Shown: positions 55,722 to 63,570 of the stretch, piece by piece
Numbering within the stretch: position 1 is the first letter of the stretch
Layout of the letters: every line of letters starts with the position of its first letter
From: Luteolibacter sp. LG18
GTDB taxonomy: Bacteria; Verrucomicrobiota; Verrucomicrobiia; Verrucomicrobiales; Akkermansiaceae
Direction of reading: 5' to 3'
Assembly: GCF_036322585.1 (NCBI RefSeq)
Contig: NZ_AP024600.1
Span: 310,001-374,000, forward strand
Length of the DNA stretch: 64,000 nucleotides
The notes under the pieces: generated by a model
What the model was told of the DNA's origin: nothing
The model's input: the letters and a program-made list of their open reading frames with translations, nothing else
Databases searched by the model: none
Made by a program: the position numbers and the translations under genes

Positions 55722-55745
55722 CCACGCTCTCCCGGGCGCGGCTAC
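55722..55745 (-). repeat. REP-like palindromic element, copy 3 (inverted)
   Basis: Read on the minus strand it is GTAG, CCGCGCC, CGGGAG, AGCGTGG, with six of seven stem positions pairing (one as a G-T wobble). Together with copy 2 it forms a REPIN-like inverted doublet. Confidence 0.75.
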
Positions 55746-55768
55746 AAATGAACGCGCAGCGCGCTAGC

Positions 55769-57919
55769 CTAGTAGTTGTTCGTGATGTTGGCGGTGATCA
55801 CGCCGCGGACATCCCCCGGGTCGTGGAATTGCCAGATGCGGACTCCGGAGAATGACACCGTGCTTTGTTTCCACGTTGCCGCCCCACCCCAGCCGGGCAG
55901 CCAGACGCCGAGCGTGAGCTGCGCGGCCATCGACGGGACGTAGAGCAGGTTTTCCGCGACCTTCTTGCCATCCAGGTAGTGGTCGGCGCGGCTGCCCATG
56001 TAGACGGCGTAGCTGTTCGGCCCGAGGCGTTTCAGCGGATTGCCGTAGTAGGAATTGAAGCCGATGGCCTTGTCCTGGACCCAGTAAAAGCCACCGGACT
56101 CGATCACCTGGGCATCGGTCACTCCCGCGATGGGCACCAGCGTGGTGTGCCAGTCGGTGGTCAGCGTGTGATACTGGCCATCGATCATCGGCGTGACGCT
56201 GAACGTCCGCGTTTGATTCTTGGTCTGGAGGAAGGTGTTGTAGAGCCCGTTGTCGAAGTTCCCCGCTTGGCCGAACTCCGGAAAATCGATCTCCGACCAG
56301 TATTCGTTGGCCGTGCCGTAGACCTTCATCAGCGGGTTGTAGAGCGGCGTCTCCGGATGGAATGAATCGACGTTCGAACTGACGGCCACGTAGCGGTAGC
56401 CGTAGACCCACACCGCGGGGATCGCCCCGGCAGGACGCATCGGATCGGCCGGACCACCGGCGAGGGCCGCGGTGCCGCCGATCTTCATGTCCACCTCGTA
56501 GCGGCCCGAGGCATGGAACGCACGGGTCACGACCATGCCGCCGACGCGCGACTTCGCGCCGCCATAGCCGGTCACCGCGCCGTCATAGAGATCGCCGTTG
56601 GCCTGGCAGACCAGCACCGGGCGGTTCGCGCCCCACACGCTATCGTCCTCCACGCGGACGTTGGCGGGCGTGACACCATTATTCCCCTGCCCCCACATTT
56701 TCCGCGGGATGTACCAGCGCCCGGCATCGACTCCACCGCTGCTCCAATCCTCCATCATCACCGCCTCCGCGGTGGAAGGGAGATCTGGCACCTCGCTGGC
56801 CACCGGTGCCCCCGGCGCGGCCACAGCCGAAGCCCGCACCCGGAAGAACCCGCGCCCCGTATCCAACGGCACCTCCGCCTTCATCGCGAGGTAACCGAGC
56901 GGCGCGGACGTTTCCAAATCCCGTGAAGGCGTCACATCACCCACCGGCGTCCAATCCCCCTGGAGCGCGCTGCTGCGTTCCAATTGATAGCCCGCCCCGG
57001 ACTCCAACTGGAGCCAGCGGACCACCATCCCCCCGGCGGAAGCACCAGCGGCGGCGGAGGACATCCCGCCCGCCGCCACCGGAGAGGTTCCGAAAAAATA
57101 CTCCGCGAGGTTGGTGGCCCCGTCGCCATCCTGATCCACCCAGCCACCCCGGCGGGAGGCGTAGGGGATCTGGAGCGCCCAATCGGCGTAGCTGGTATAG
57201 CGCGGCACCTCGGCCTGCCCCGGATTCCATGCCAGCCAGGCCATCTGCTTTGCATCGAGCGCCTCATCGAAGAATGCCACGTCATCGAGCAAGGTGGTGA
57301 TACCGCGCGAGGTGGAACCGTAGCGCGAGGCCAACGTCACCGCGGAAATGGCCTCCGACGCGGTGTGGGGAATGGGGCTGCCGCTGGCGACGCCATCCAC
57401 GTAGAGCGTCACGCTGACCCCATCCGCCACGATTCCGAGGTGATGCCACGCGTTGCTGGTGATCGTGCCCAGCGCATAGCCATCGGTGGCGGTGGCCGAG
57501 CTGAACTTGTAGAGCGCGATCCCGCCGCCGGGGCCGGTGGCCTCGATCACGAACCGCGCGTAGCCCGACGGATTCCCGATCGACACGAAGTCCGGCCAAC
57601 TGTCGAGCGTCGAGCTGCCCATGTTGGCGTAGACGTGCATCGATAGCGTGAAGCGGTTCGTCCTCGCCGCGGTGCCCGACAGCGAACCGGTCACCGCCTG
57701 CGAGGTGCCGCGCACGAAGCTGCCGGAGCCGCCCCCGAACTTGTGGGTCGCGCTGCGGGTGACCCCGCTGAACGCACTCCAGCCGATGGCGGCCGAGCCG
57801 CTGTTCGCGCCGGGATTGGCGGCATCATCGAAGCCATAGCGGGAGATCATCCCGGCCGACGCCGGAGAAACGGCGGCCAGGAGAACGATCCACGACGACA
57901 GCAGGCGAAGGGTTTTCAT
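55769..57919 (-). CDS. Secreted GH16 glycoside hydrolase with LamG-like domain
   Basis: The 716-residue protein has signal peptide LSSWIVLLAAVSPASAG. A LamG/concanavalin-like domain (about 22-235, with TNRFTLSMHVYANMG, WHHLGIVADGVSVTLYVDG and TLLDDVAFFDEALDA) is followed by a TSP3-like GWVDQDGDGATNLAEYFFGT linker. The catalytic GH16 domain (about 385-716) has the EIDFPE active-site strand (E543, D545, E548) of the ExDxxE type found in laminarinases and agarases. The substrate is probably a beta-linked marine or algal glucan or galactan, but this is not determined. The catalytic domain is a close paralogue of the next gene product; both end in DVRGVITANI. The gap between the genes is 34 bp. 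Confidence 0.9.
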   Translation of the reverse strand: MKTLRLLSSWIVLLAAVSPASAGMISRYGFDDAANPGANSGSAAIGWSAFSGVTRSATHKFGGGSGSFVRGTSQAVTGSLSGTAARTNRFTLSMHVYANMGSSTLDSWPDFVSIGNPSGYARFVIEATGPGGGIALYKFSSATATDGYALGTITSNAWHHLGIVADGVSVTLYVDGVASGSPIPHTASEAISAVTLASRYGSTSRGITTLLDDVAFFDEALDAKQMAWLAWNPGQAEVPRYTSYADWALQIPYASRRGGWVDQDGDGATNLAEYFFGTSPVAAGGMSSAAAGASAGGMVVRWLQLESGAGYQLERSSALQGDWTPVGDVTPSRDLETSAPLGYLAMKAEVPLDTGRGFFRVRASAVAAPGAPVASEVPDLPSTAEAVMMEDWSSGGVDAGRWYIPRKMWGQGNNGVTPANVRVEDDSVWGANRPVLVCQANGDLYDGAVTGYGGAKSRVGGMVVTRAFHASGRYEVDMKIGGTAALAGGPADPMRPAGAIPAVWVYGYRYVAVSSNVDSFHPETPLYNPLMKVYGTANEYWSEIDFPEFGQAGNFDNGLYNTFLQTKNQTRTFSVTPMIDGQYHTLTTDWHTTLVPIAGVTDAQVIESGGFYWVQDKAIGFNSYYGNPLKRLGPNSYAVYMGSRADHYLDGKKVAENLLYVPSMAAQLTLGVWLPGWGGAATWKQSTVSFSGVRIWQFHDPGDVRGVITANITNNY

Positions 57920-57953
57920 GGTCGCGTGCGTGGTGGCCGGGAGGGAGCGCCGG

Positions 57954-59090
57954 TTACTTTTTCACCGGCTTGCCGTCGGCGGCGTAGTTGTCGTCGATGT
58001 TGGCGGTGATCACGCCGCGGACATCGCCTTCATCGCCGTATTGCCAGATCTTCACCGAGGAGAAGGAAACGGTGGATTGCTTCCACGGCGCGGAACCGCC
58101 CCAGCCGGGAAGCCACACGCCGAGGTTCAACTGGGCGGCCATCGAGGGCACGAAGACCTTGTTCTCCGCGACCTTCTTGCCGTCGAGATAATGCTCGGCA
58201 CAATCCCCGGCGCACACCGCGTAGCGGTCCTTGCCGAGCCGCTTGAGCGGATTGCCGAAATACTGGCTGAAGGGCACGGCCCGGTCCTGGACCCAGTGGA
58301 ACCCGTCCTTCTCCTTCACCTGCGCGTCGGTCACGCCTTCGATCGGCACCAGCTTCGTCCGCCACTCGGTGGTGAGCGTGTGATACTGGCCGTCGATCAT
58401 CGGCTTCACATCGAAGGTGCGCGGCTGGTGTTTGTTCTGGAGGAAGGTGTTGTAAAGCGCCTTGTCGAAGTCCCCGGCCTTGCCGAACTCCGGGAAGTCC
58501 AGCTCGGACCAGTATTCGTTCGCGCCCTCGCCGTAGGCCTTCATGTTCGGGTTATAGAGCGGTTCGGCGGCATGGAAGGCATCCATCCCTTCCTTCGGCA
58601 CCGAGACGTAACGGTAGCCATAGGTCCATACCGCGGGCACCGCGCCCTTCGGCCGCATCGGATCCTCGGGACCACCGTCCTGTTTCGCGGTACCGCCGAT
58701 TTTCATCACCACCTCGTAGCGGCCGGAGGCGAAGAAGCCGCGCGTCACCACGATCCCGCCCACGCGCGTGCCCACGCCCTCGTAGCCCTTCACCGGGCCG
58801 TCGTAGAGGTCGCCGTTCGCCTGGCACACGAGGACGGACTTGTCCTTCCCCGCAACCTTGTCCTTGGCGATGCGGACGTTCTCCGGCGAGACGCCGCTGT
58901 TGCCCTGGCCCCACTTCTTCCGCGGGATGTACCAGCGGTTGGTTTCGATCCGGCCGCTGCTCCAGTCCTCCTCAAGGACCAGCTTGGCACCGGAAGGCAG
59001 GGCGGGCAGACGGGTTTCCTGGGCCGTGGCGACGGCGGCGAACAGGAACGGCAGAACGACAAGGGCGGGTTTTTGAAATGCAGGGGCCAT
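57954..59090 (-). CDS. Secreted GH16 glycoside hydrolase, single domain
   Basis: About 378 residues with signal peptide KPALVVLPFLFAAVATAQ. One GH16 domain has catalytic strand ELDFPEFG (E196, D198, E201). Long stretches match the larger neighbour: RWYIPRK(K/M)WGQGN, LVCQANGDLYDG, MIDGQYHTLTT, HYLDGKKVAEN and LPGWGGSAPWKQSTVSFS. It therefore arose by tandem duplication, with the LamG part gained or lost in one copy. It lies first in the two-gene operon. An upstream ATG at 59165 gives no signal peptide at the N terminus, so 59090 was chosen. Confidence 0.9.
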   Translation of the reverse strand: MAPAFQKPALVVLPFLFAAVATAQETRLPALPSGAKLVLEEDWSSGRIETNRWYIPRKKWGQGNSGVSPENVRIAKDKVAGKDKSVLVCQANGDLYDGPVKGYEGVGTRVGGIVVTRGFFASGRYEVVMKIGGTAKQDGGPEDPMRPKGAVPAVWTYGYRYVSVPKEGMDAFHAAEPLYNPNMKAYGEGANEYWSELDFPEFGKAGDFDKALYNTFLQNKHQPRTFDVKPMIDGQYHTLTTEWRTKLVPIEGVTDAQVKEKDGFHWVQDRAVPFSQYFGNPLKRLGKDRYAVCAGDCAEHYLDGKKVAENKVFVPSMAAQLNLGVWLPGWGGSAPWKQSTVSFSSVKIWQYGDEGDVRGVITANIDDNYAADGKPVKK

Positions 59091-59241
59091 GGGCGGGCGG
59101 GCTTTGGGTTGAGGGGCCGGAGAGCTGGAAACGCTCCCGTGGCACCACGTCTGGACCCATACCACCGGCCGGAAAGCCGCCCTTCATGATTTCCTCCGGT
59201 CCTCCGGGCAAACCAGTCCCACCCTAACAAAACTTGCCCGC

Positions 59242-59706
59242 TCAGCGCAGCCGTCCATCCAGACCACCGGCCCAAAGCTCGGCGACGATCGCCTCCTGGG
59301 CCGTTTCCATCTGATCGCGGTCGATCGGATCGGCATCCTCGTGGCCGGCGAGATGGAGCAAGCCGTGGACGAGGTAGCGGAGCAACTCGCGGCCCACGGG
59401 CTCATCATACTCGGCCGCCTGCCGCAGCGCGACCTCGGTACCGATCACGATTTCGCCGTGATGGAAGGTGATCACATCCGTTGGCCCCTCGATGTCCATG
59501 AAATCGCGGTGGACCCGGTCGCTGGTGATGTCATCGACCAAGGCGACCTCGATGGTGGCGAGCAGCGAAAGCGGCGATTCGTCGTGCGCGGCACGGGCGA
59601 GCGCGAGGCGAGCGGCATCCCCGGCGGCATCCTCCAGCGCGGTGAGCCAACCTTCCGGAACCGGGACTTCTTCCTGATGGTTGCCGACGATGACTTCGAG
59701 ACTCAT
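59242..59706 (-). CDS. ybeY: Endoribonuclease YbeY (rRNA maturation)
   Basis: The 154-residue metal-dependent RNase matures 16S rRNA and takes part in ribosome quality control. Family blocks are TSDRVHRDFMDIEGPTDVIT and LRYLVHGLLHLAGHEDADPI. The usual zinc motif is HGxLHLxGxDH; here it is HGLLHLAGHED, so the third histidine position holds Asp, with a His two residues earlier. It follows the PgpH-like gene by 30 bp. The trio phoH, pgpH, ybeY is a conserved bacterial arrangement. Confidence 0.9.
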   Translation of the reverse strand: MSLEVIVGNHQEEVPVPEGWLTALEDAAGDAARLALARAAHDESPLSLLATIEVALVDDITSDRVHRDFMDIEGPTDVITFHHGEIVIGTEVALRQAAEYDEPVGRELLRYLVHGLLHLAGHEDADPIDRDQMETAQEAIVAELWAGGLDGRLR

Positions 59707-59736
59707 GGGGATGATCGGTGGGCGGTGGTGGTGCGA

Positions 59737-61431
59737 TCAGGCCGCCTCATCGGTCCGGAACGAGCGCCCGCCACGGGTGGCGTCACGGTCGAGCGGCTGG
59801 GAAGAAAGGCGCTGGGTATCGGCGCGACGGGAGGAGGCGGTGCCACCCGAAGTGGCCTTGTCTCCCTTGTCGTCCGGGTAGTCGATCCGGCTGTGTAGCA
59901 TGGACCGGAGGGTATTGGCGAAACTTTCCTTCACCTTTGCCAGCTCCCGGCAGGACATCATGCACTCGTCGAGCTGGCCATCGAGCACGCGGGCCTGGAC
60001 GATGTCATCGATCATCGCGCGGATCTTGGCGGGGGTCGGCTTCCGCAGCGTGCGGGACGCGCTTTCGACCGAATCCGCCAGCGAGATGATGCCGCTTTCC
60101 GCGGTGCGCGGCTTCGGGCCGGGATAGCGGAAGTTCTTTTCATCGACGTGGGGCAGGTCCTCGCGGTTGCCGAGGCCCTTTTCGACCTTTTCGAGCTCCG
60201 CCTTCTTCTGCTCCTGGGCCTTCCGATAGAAGTAGTAGACCAGCGAATCGCCGTGGTGTTCCTGGATCACATCGATGATCCGCGGGTTGAGCTTGTGCTT
60301 CACCGCGAGGTCCACGCCGTCCTTCACGTGGGCGATGATGACCAGCGCGCTCATGGTGGGCGTGAGCGAGTCGTGCGGGTTCTCCGCGCCGTCGTGCTGG
60401 TTCTCGATGAAATACTCGGGCTTCTTCAGCTTGCCCACGTCGTGGAAGTAGGAACAAACGCGGCAGAGCTGGGCATTCGCGCCGATGCTCTCGGCCGCGG
60501 CTTCCGCCAGTGAAGCCACCACCAGGCTGTGGTGGAAGGTGCCGGGGGCCTCGAGCTGCATGCGGCGGAGCAGCTTGTGGTTCAGGTCGCTGAGTTCCAG
60601 CCAACTGATGCCGGTGGTGAGGCTGAAGATCCCCTCGAACACCGGAAGCAGGCCGCCGACCAGCAAGGCGGTCATGATGCCGGTGGCGAAGGCCGCGGCG
60701 ACCCCGAGGCCGAACGTCTGGAGCTGGTCCATCATCTGGACGTCCCCCGGCCCGAAAAGGTCCAACTGGCGGAAGATGACGGCGAGCAGGAGCGCCACCA
60801 GGCCCACCGCGCAACCGGCGCGGAGCAGTTGCACCCGTTTCAAGACGCGGGTGGTGGCGATAACCGCCGTGATCCCGCAAACCAGACTGGTGAGAAGAAA
60901 GAGAATGACATTCCCCGCAGGGACGAACAGCGCGCCAACGAGGCTGACGTAAACCGCTGAAAAGGCCCCCACCGAGCGGCCGAGCAACACCCCGTGCAGC
61001 ATCGGCGCGAGCGCGAAGGGGATGAGCAGGAACCGGTACATCGGCGGCACCGATTCATTCTCGGTCAGCACGATGGCCAGCCGGACGATGGCGAGATGGC
61101 CGAGCATCCCGCCGAGCACCAGCACCACGCGGCTGTTCCGGCGACAGGACGCCTCGCGGCCGACGTGGAACATCGCGACGGCGACCAAGGCGAGCACGAA
61201 CCCGCAGAGGGTTCCTTTCATCGGGTCCGGGGTGAACACCGAGTTCTGGGACGAGCGCAGGACCAGCACGGCGGTACCGACCGCAAAGGTGGCGTAGAGG
61301 GCGAAACGCACCCACACGCTGAGCTCCAGCGATTGCATTGTGGCGCTCTCGGCATGCACGCGCCGCTTTTTCCCGGACGAAAGACCCTGCCGGGCCAACC
61401 GCCATCGTTTGATCGCATCCAAAAATCCCAC
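59737..61431 (-). CDS. PgpH-like membrane HD phosphohydrolase (probable cyclic-di-AMP phosphodiesterase)
   Basis: About 564 residues. The N terminus (MGFLDAIKRWRLARQGLSSG, from a GTG at 61431) matches this family. Seven or more membrane helices (about 30-300) lead to a cytoplasmic HD domain: GTFHHSLVVASLAEAAAESI, CSYFHDVGKLKKPEYF and VIQEHHGDSLVYYFY. PgpH hydrolyses the second messenger c-di-AMP, and this gene sits between phoH and ybeY exactly as in Firmicutes. Unlike Listeria PgpH (over 700 residues) it lacks the large extracellular 7TMR-HDED domain between the first and second helix. Activity is inferred. Starting at the ATG at 61521 would add 30 unrelated residues. Confidence 0.88.
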   Translation of the reverse strand: MGFLDAIKRWRLARQGLSSGKKRRVHAESATMQSLELSVWVRFALYATFAVGTAVLVLRSSQNSVFTPDPMKGTLCGFVLALVAVAMFHVGREASCRRNSRVVLVLGGMLGHLAIVRLAIVLTENESVPPMYRFLLIPFALAPMLHGVLLGRSVGAFSAVYVSLVGALFVPAGNVILFLLTSLVCGITAVIATTRVLKRVQLLRAGCAVGLVALLLAVIFRQLDLFGPGDVQMMDQLQTFGLGVAAAFATGIMTALLVGGLLPVFEGIFSLTTGISWLELSDLNHKLLRRMQLEAPGTFHHSLVVASLAEAAAESIGANAQLCRVCSYFHDVGKLKKPEYFIENQHDGAENPHDSLTPTMSALVIIAHVKDGVDLAVKHKLNPRIIDVIQEHHGDSLVYYFYRKAQEQKKAELEKVEKGLGNREDLPHVDEKNFRYPGPKPRTAESGIISLADSVESASRTLRKPTPAKIRAMIDDIVQARVLDGQLDECMMSCRELAKVKESFANTLRSMLHSRIDYPDDKGDKATSGGTASSRRADTQRLSSQPLDRDATRGGRSFRTDEAA

Positions 61432-61599
61432 GTTCGTTCGATCGGTTTCGGGACAGCGAAGGGCGCGAGAACCGCGCCCTTCTGCGGAGGAACAGCTACC
61501 CCATTCCGCCCCCCTTGGCAACCTGCAAATCCCACCCGGGCCCGCCCATTCCGGAGTGGGGCACTCAGGATTCGGGGGCTCCCAGCGGGAGAAAAAGGA

Positions 61600-62577
61600 C
61601 TATCCCTTCTGGGTGCCGCGGTGCTTGTCGTAGGCCGCCACGATGCGGGCGACCACCGGGTGGCGGACGATGTCGGCCTTGGAAAAGCGGATGAAGCCGA
61701 TGCCCTCGATGTTCTGGAGCGCCCGCTCGGCTTCGACCAAGCCGGACGCCTGGCCCGGCTTGAGGTCCACCTGCGAACCGTCGCCGGTGACCACCATCCG
61801 GGAACCCTCGCCGAGGCGGGTGAGGGTCATGAACATCTGCTCGCGGGTGGTGTTCTGGGCTTCGTCCAGGATCACGAAGGCGCGGGCCAGCGTGCGGCCG
61901 CGCATGAAGGCGAGCGGCGCGATCTCGATGGTGCCGTCCTCCAGGTAGCGCTGACCCTCCTCCGGCGGCAGCATGTCATGCATGGCGTCGTAAAGCGGCC
62001 GCAGGTAGGGGGCGACCTTCTCCTTGAGGTCGCCGGGCAGGAATCCGAGCGCCTCGCCGGCCTCCACCGCCGGGCGGGTGAGCACCACGCGGTTGATCAG
62101 GCGCTTTTTCAGCATCGTCAGGGCCATCGCCATGGCGAGGTAGGTCTTGCCCGTGCCCGCCGGGCCGAGGCCGAAAACGATGTCGTTTTTCTCGATCGCC
62201 TTCAGATATTCAAGCTGTTGCGGGGTCCGGGGCACCACCGGCTTGCGGCCCCGCAGGCCGAGCAGGCGGACTTCGGCGAGATCGGCAACCTTCACGTCCC
62301 CGCCACCGGTGGCGACGTCCACGGAGAGATGGAAATCCCGCTGCGAAATGACCGAACCGTTGCGCCGGGCCTCCTCAAGATCGTGGAAAACCGACTTCGC
62401 GCGCTCGACGGCGTCCTTCGTCCCTGAAAGCATCACCCAGCCATCCCGGGTCACCGCCCGCACACCGAGTTTTTCCTCCAGATAAGCCAGGTTCCGCGGA
62501 TCATCGGCGAACAGCGAGTGCAGGAACTGGGGAGTATCGAACTCCAACCGGATCTCGGTTTGCTTCTCTTGGATCAT
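61600..62577 (-). CDS. phoH: PhoH-family ATPase
   Basis: The 325-residue P-loop ATPase has an N-terminal KH-like segment (FLHSLFADDPRNLAYLEEKL) and the PhoH core. Walker A is FGLGPAGTGKTYLAMAMAL. The next blocks are VVLTRPAVEAGEALGFLPGD, PLYDAMHDMLPPE and Walker B AFVILDEAQNTTREQ, and the gene closes with VVTGDGSQVDL. PhoH proteins are predicted RNA helicases or nucleases linked to ribosome maturation with YbeY. It is first in the minus-strand phoH-pgpH-ybeY set, 168 bp before the pgpH start, and divergent from the ABC exporter. Confidence 0.93.
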   Translation of the reverse strand: MIQEKQTEIRLEFDTPQFLHSLFADDPRNLAYLEEKLGVRAVTRDGWVMLSGTKDAVERAKSVFHDLEEARRNGSVISQRDFHLSVDVATGGGDVKVADLAEVRLLGLRGRKPVVPRTPQQLEYLKAIEKNDIVFGLGPAGTGKTYLAMAMALTMLKKRLINRVVLTRPAVEAGEALGFLPGDLKEKVAPYLRPLYDAMHDMLPPEEGQRYLEDGTIEIAPLAFMRGRTLARAFVILDEAQNTTREQMFMTLTRLGEGSRMVVTGDGSQVDLKPGQASGLVEAERALQNIEGIGFIRFSKADIVRHPVVARIVAAYDKHRGTQKG

Positions 62578-62734
62578 TCGGGGGCATCTAACGGTAACCC
62601 ATTCCGGCGGTCAGTGCAAAAAATCTGATGCGGAATTTCGCTTGAAATTCACGCCCGGCGGAAAAAATCCAAACGCGTCCCGTAACCGGTGGCGCTGAAC
62701 CCACCGCCGGTCCGGCAACCCATTTTTCCTTCCC

Positions 62735-63463
62735 ATGATTGAAGTCGAAAACCTCAGCAAACACTTCGGCAGCAAGACCGCCGTCGACAACCTGTCCTTC
62801 TCCGTGAAGAAGGGCGAAGTCCTGGGCTTCCTCGGGCCCAACGGCGCCGGCAAATCGACCACCATGCGCATGATCACCGGTTTCATCCCGCCGAGCGCGG
62901 GGGACGCCAAGCTCTGCGGCATCTCGATCGTCGACCAGCCGTCCGAGGCGAAGAAGAAGGTCGGCTACCTGCCGGAGTCCGCCCCGCTCTACAATGACAT
63001 GACCGTGTCCGGCTTCCTGCGCTTCTGCGCGGACATCCGCGGGCTCGGCGGCGCGGCCAAGAAGGAGGCCGTGGAGCGCGCGATCGACACCTGCTTCCTC
63101 GGCTCCGTGGCCCACCAGGGCATCGAGACCCTTTCCAAGGGCTACCGCCACCGCACCTGCTTGGCGCAGTCCCTCCTCCACGATCCCGAGATCCTGATCC
63201 TGGACGAACCGACCGACGGCCTCGATCCGAACCAGAAGTACGAAATCCGCCAGCTCATCAAGCGCCTCGGCCAGACCAAGACAATCCTGTTCTCCACCCA
63301 CATCCTCGAGGAAGTGGAGGCCGCCTGCTCGCGGGCGGTGATCGTGGACCGCGGCCGCATCGTGGCGGACGGCACCCCGGCCGAGCTCGTCAAGCGGGGC
63401 GGAGGGTCGCTGCACGACCTGTTCCGCAAGGTCACCAGCCGCGACACGGAGGCGGCGGCCTGA
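62735..63463 (+). CDS. ABC-2 type exporter, ATP-binding protein (GldA-like)
   Basis: The 242-residue ABC ATPase has Walker A GPNGAGKSTTMRMITG, Q-loop KVGYLPESAPLYNDMT, a signature motif modified to LSKGYRHRTCLAQSL, Walker B EILILDEPTDGLDP and H-loop ILFSTHILEEVEAA. It resembles the GldA/NatA group that works with ABC-2 permeases in gliding, copper or drug export. The partner permease begins 107 bp downstream. What it moves cannot be told. Confidence 0.92.
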   Translation: MIEVENLSKHFGSKTAVDNLSFSVKKGEVLGFLGPNGAGKSTTMRMITGFIPPSAGDAKLCGISIVDQPSEAKKKVGYLPESAPLYNDMTVSGFLRFCADIRGLGGAAKKEAVERAIDTCFLGSVAHQGIETLSKGYRHRTCLAQSLLHDPEILILDEPTDGLDPNQKYEIRQLIKRLGQTKTILFSTHILEEVEAACSRAVIVDRGRIVADGTPAELVKRGGGSLHDLFRKVTSRDTEAAA

Positions 63464-63471
63464 TGGCCACT

Positions 63472-63554
63472 GGTTAAAGGTTAAAGGTTAAGGGTTAGAG
63501 GTTATTGGATAAGCCCAACCCACCCCCTTTAACCAATAACCCCTAACTTCTAAC
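63472..63554. repeat. GGTTAAA-type tandem repeat with inverted counterpart
   Basis: Between the ABC ATPase and permease genes, GGTTAA-like units repeat about five times (63472-63508). They are followed by an inverted, slightly diverged copy (63526-63554, CCTTTAACCAATAACCCC and onward). The arms can form a long imperfect hairpin in the transcript. No gene is present. Confidence 0.75.
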
Positions 63555-63570
63555 TTTTCCCACCCACCCC

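Larger units (their letters stand above)
55265..55768. other. Gene-free interval made up mostly of nested repeats
   Basis: This interval of about 500 bp lies between the convergent ends of the hypothetical gene and the GH16 gene. No credible coding region is seen. It holds, from outside in, two inverted REP-like hairpins (55295-55318 and 55722-55745), two perfect 47-bp inverted repeats (55377-55423 and 55616-55662), and a 192-bp core without coding capacity. Confidence 0.8.

Noticed and set aside
62578..62734. Sigma-70-like promoter (TTGAAA near 62642) for the ABC exporter
   Set aside because: The spacer can be counted as 17 bases but no acceptable -10 hexamer follows; promoter consensus in this group is poorly known.
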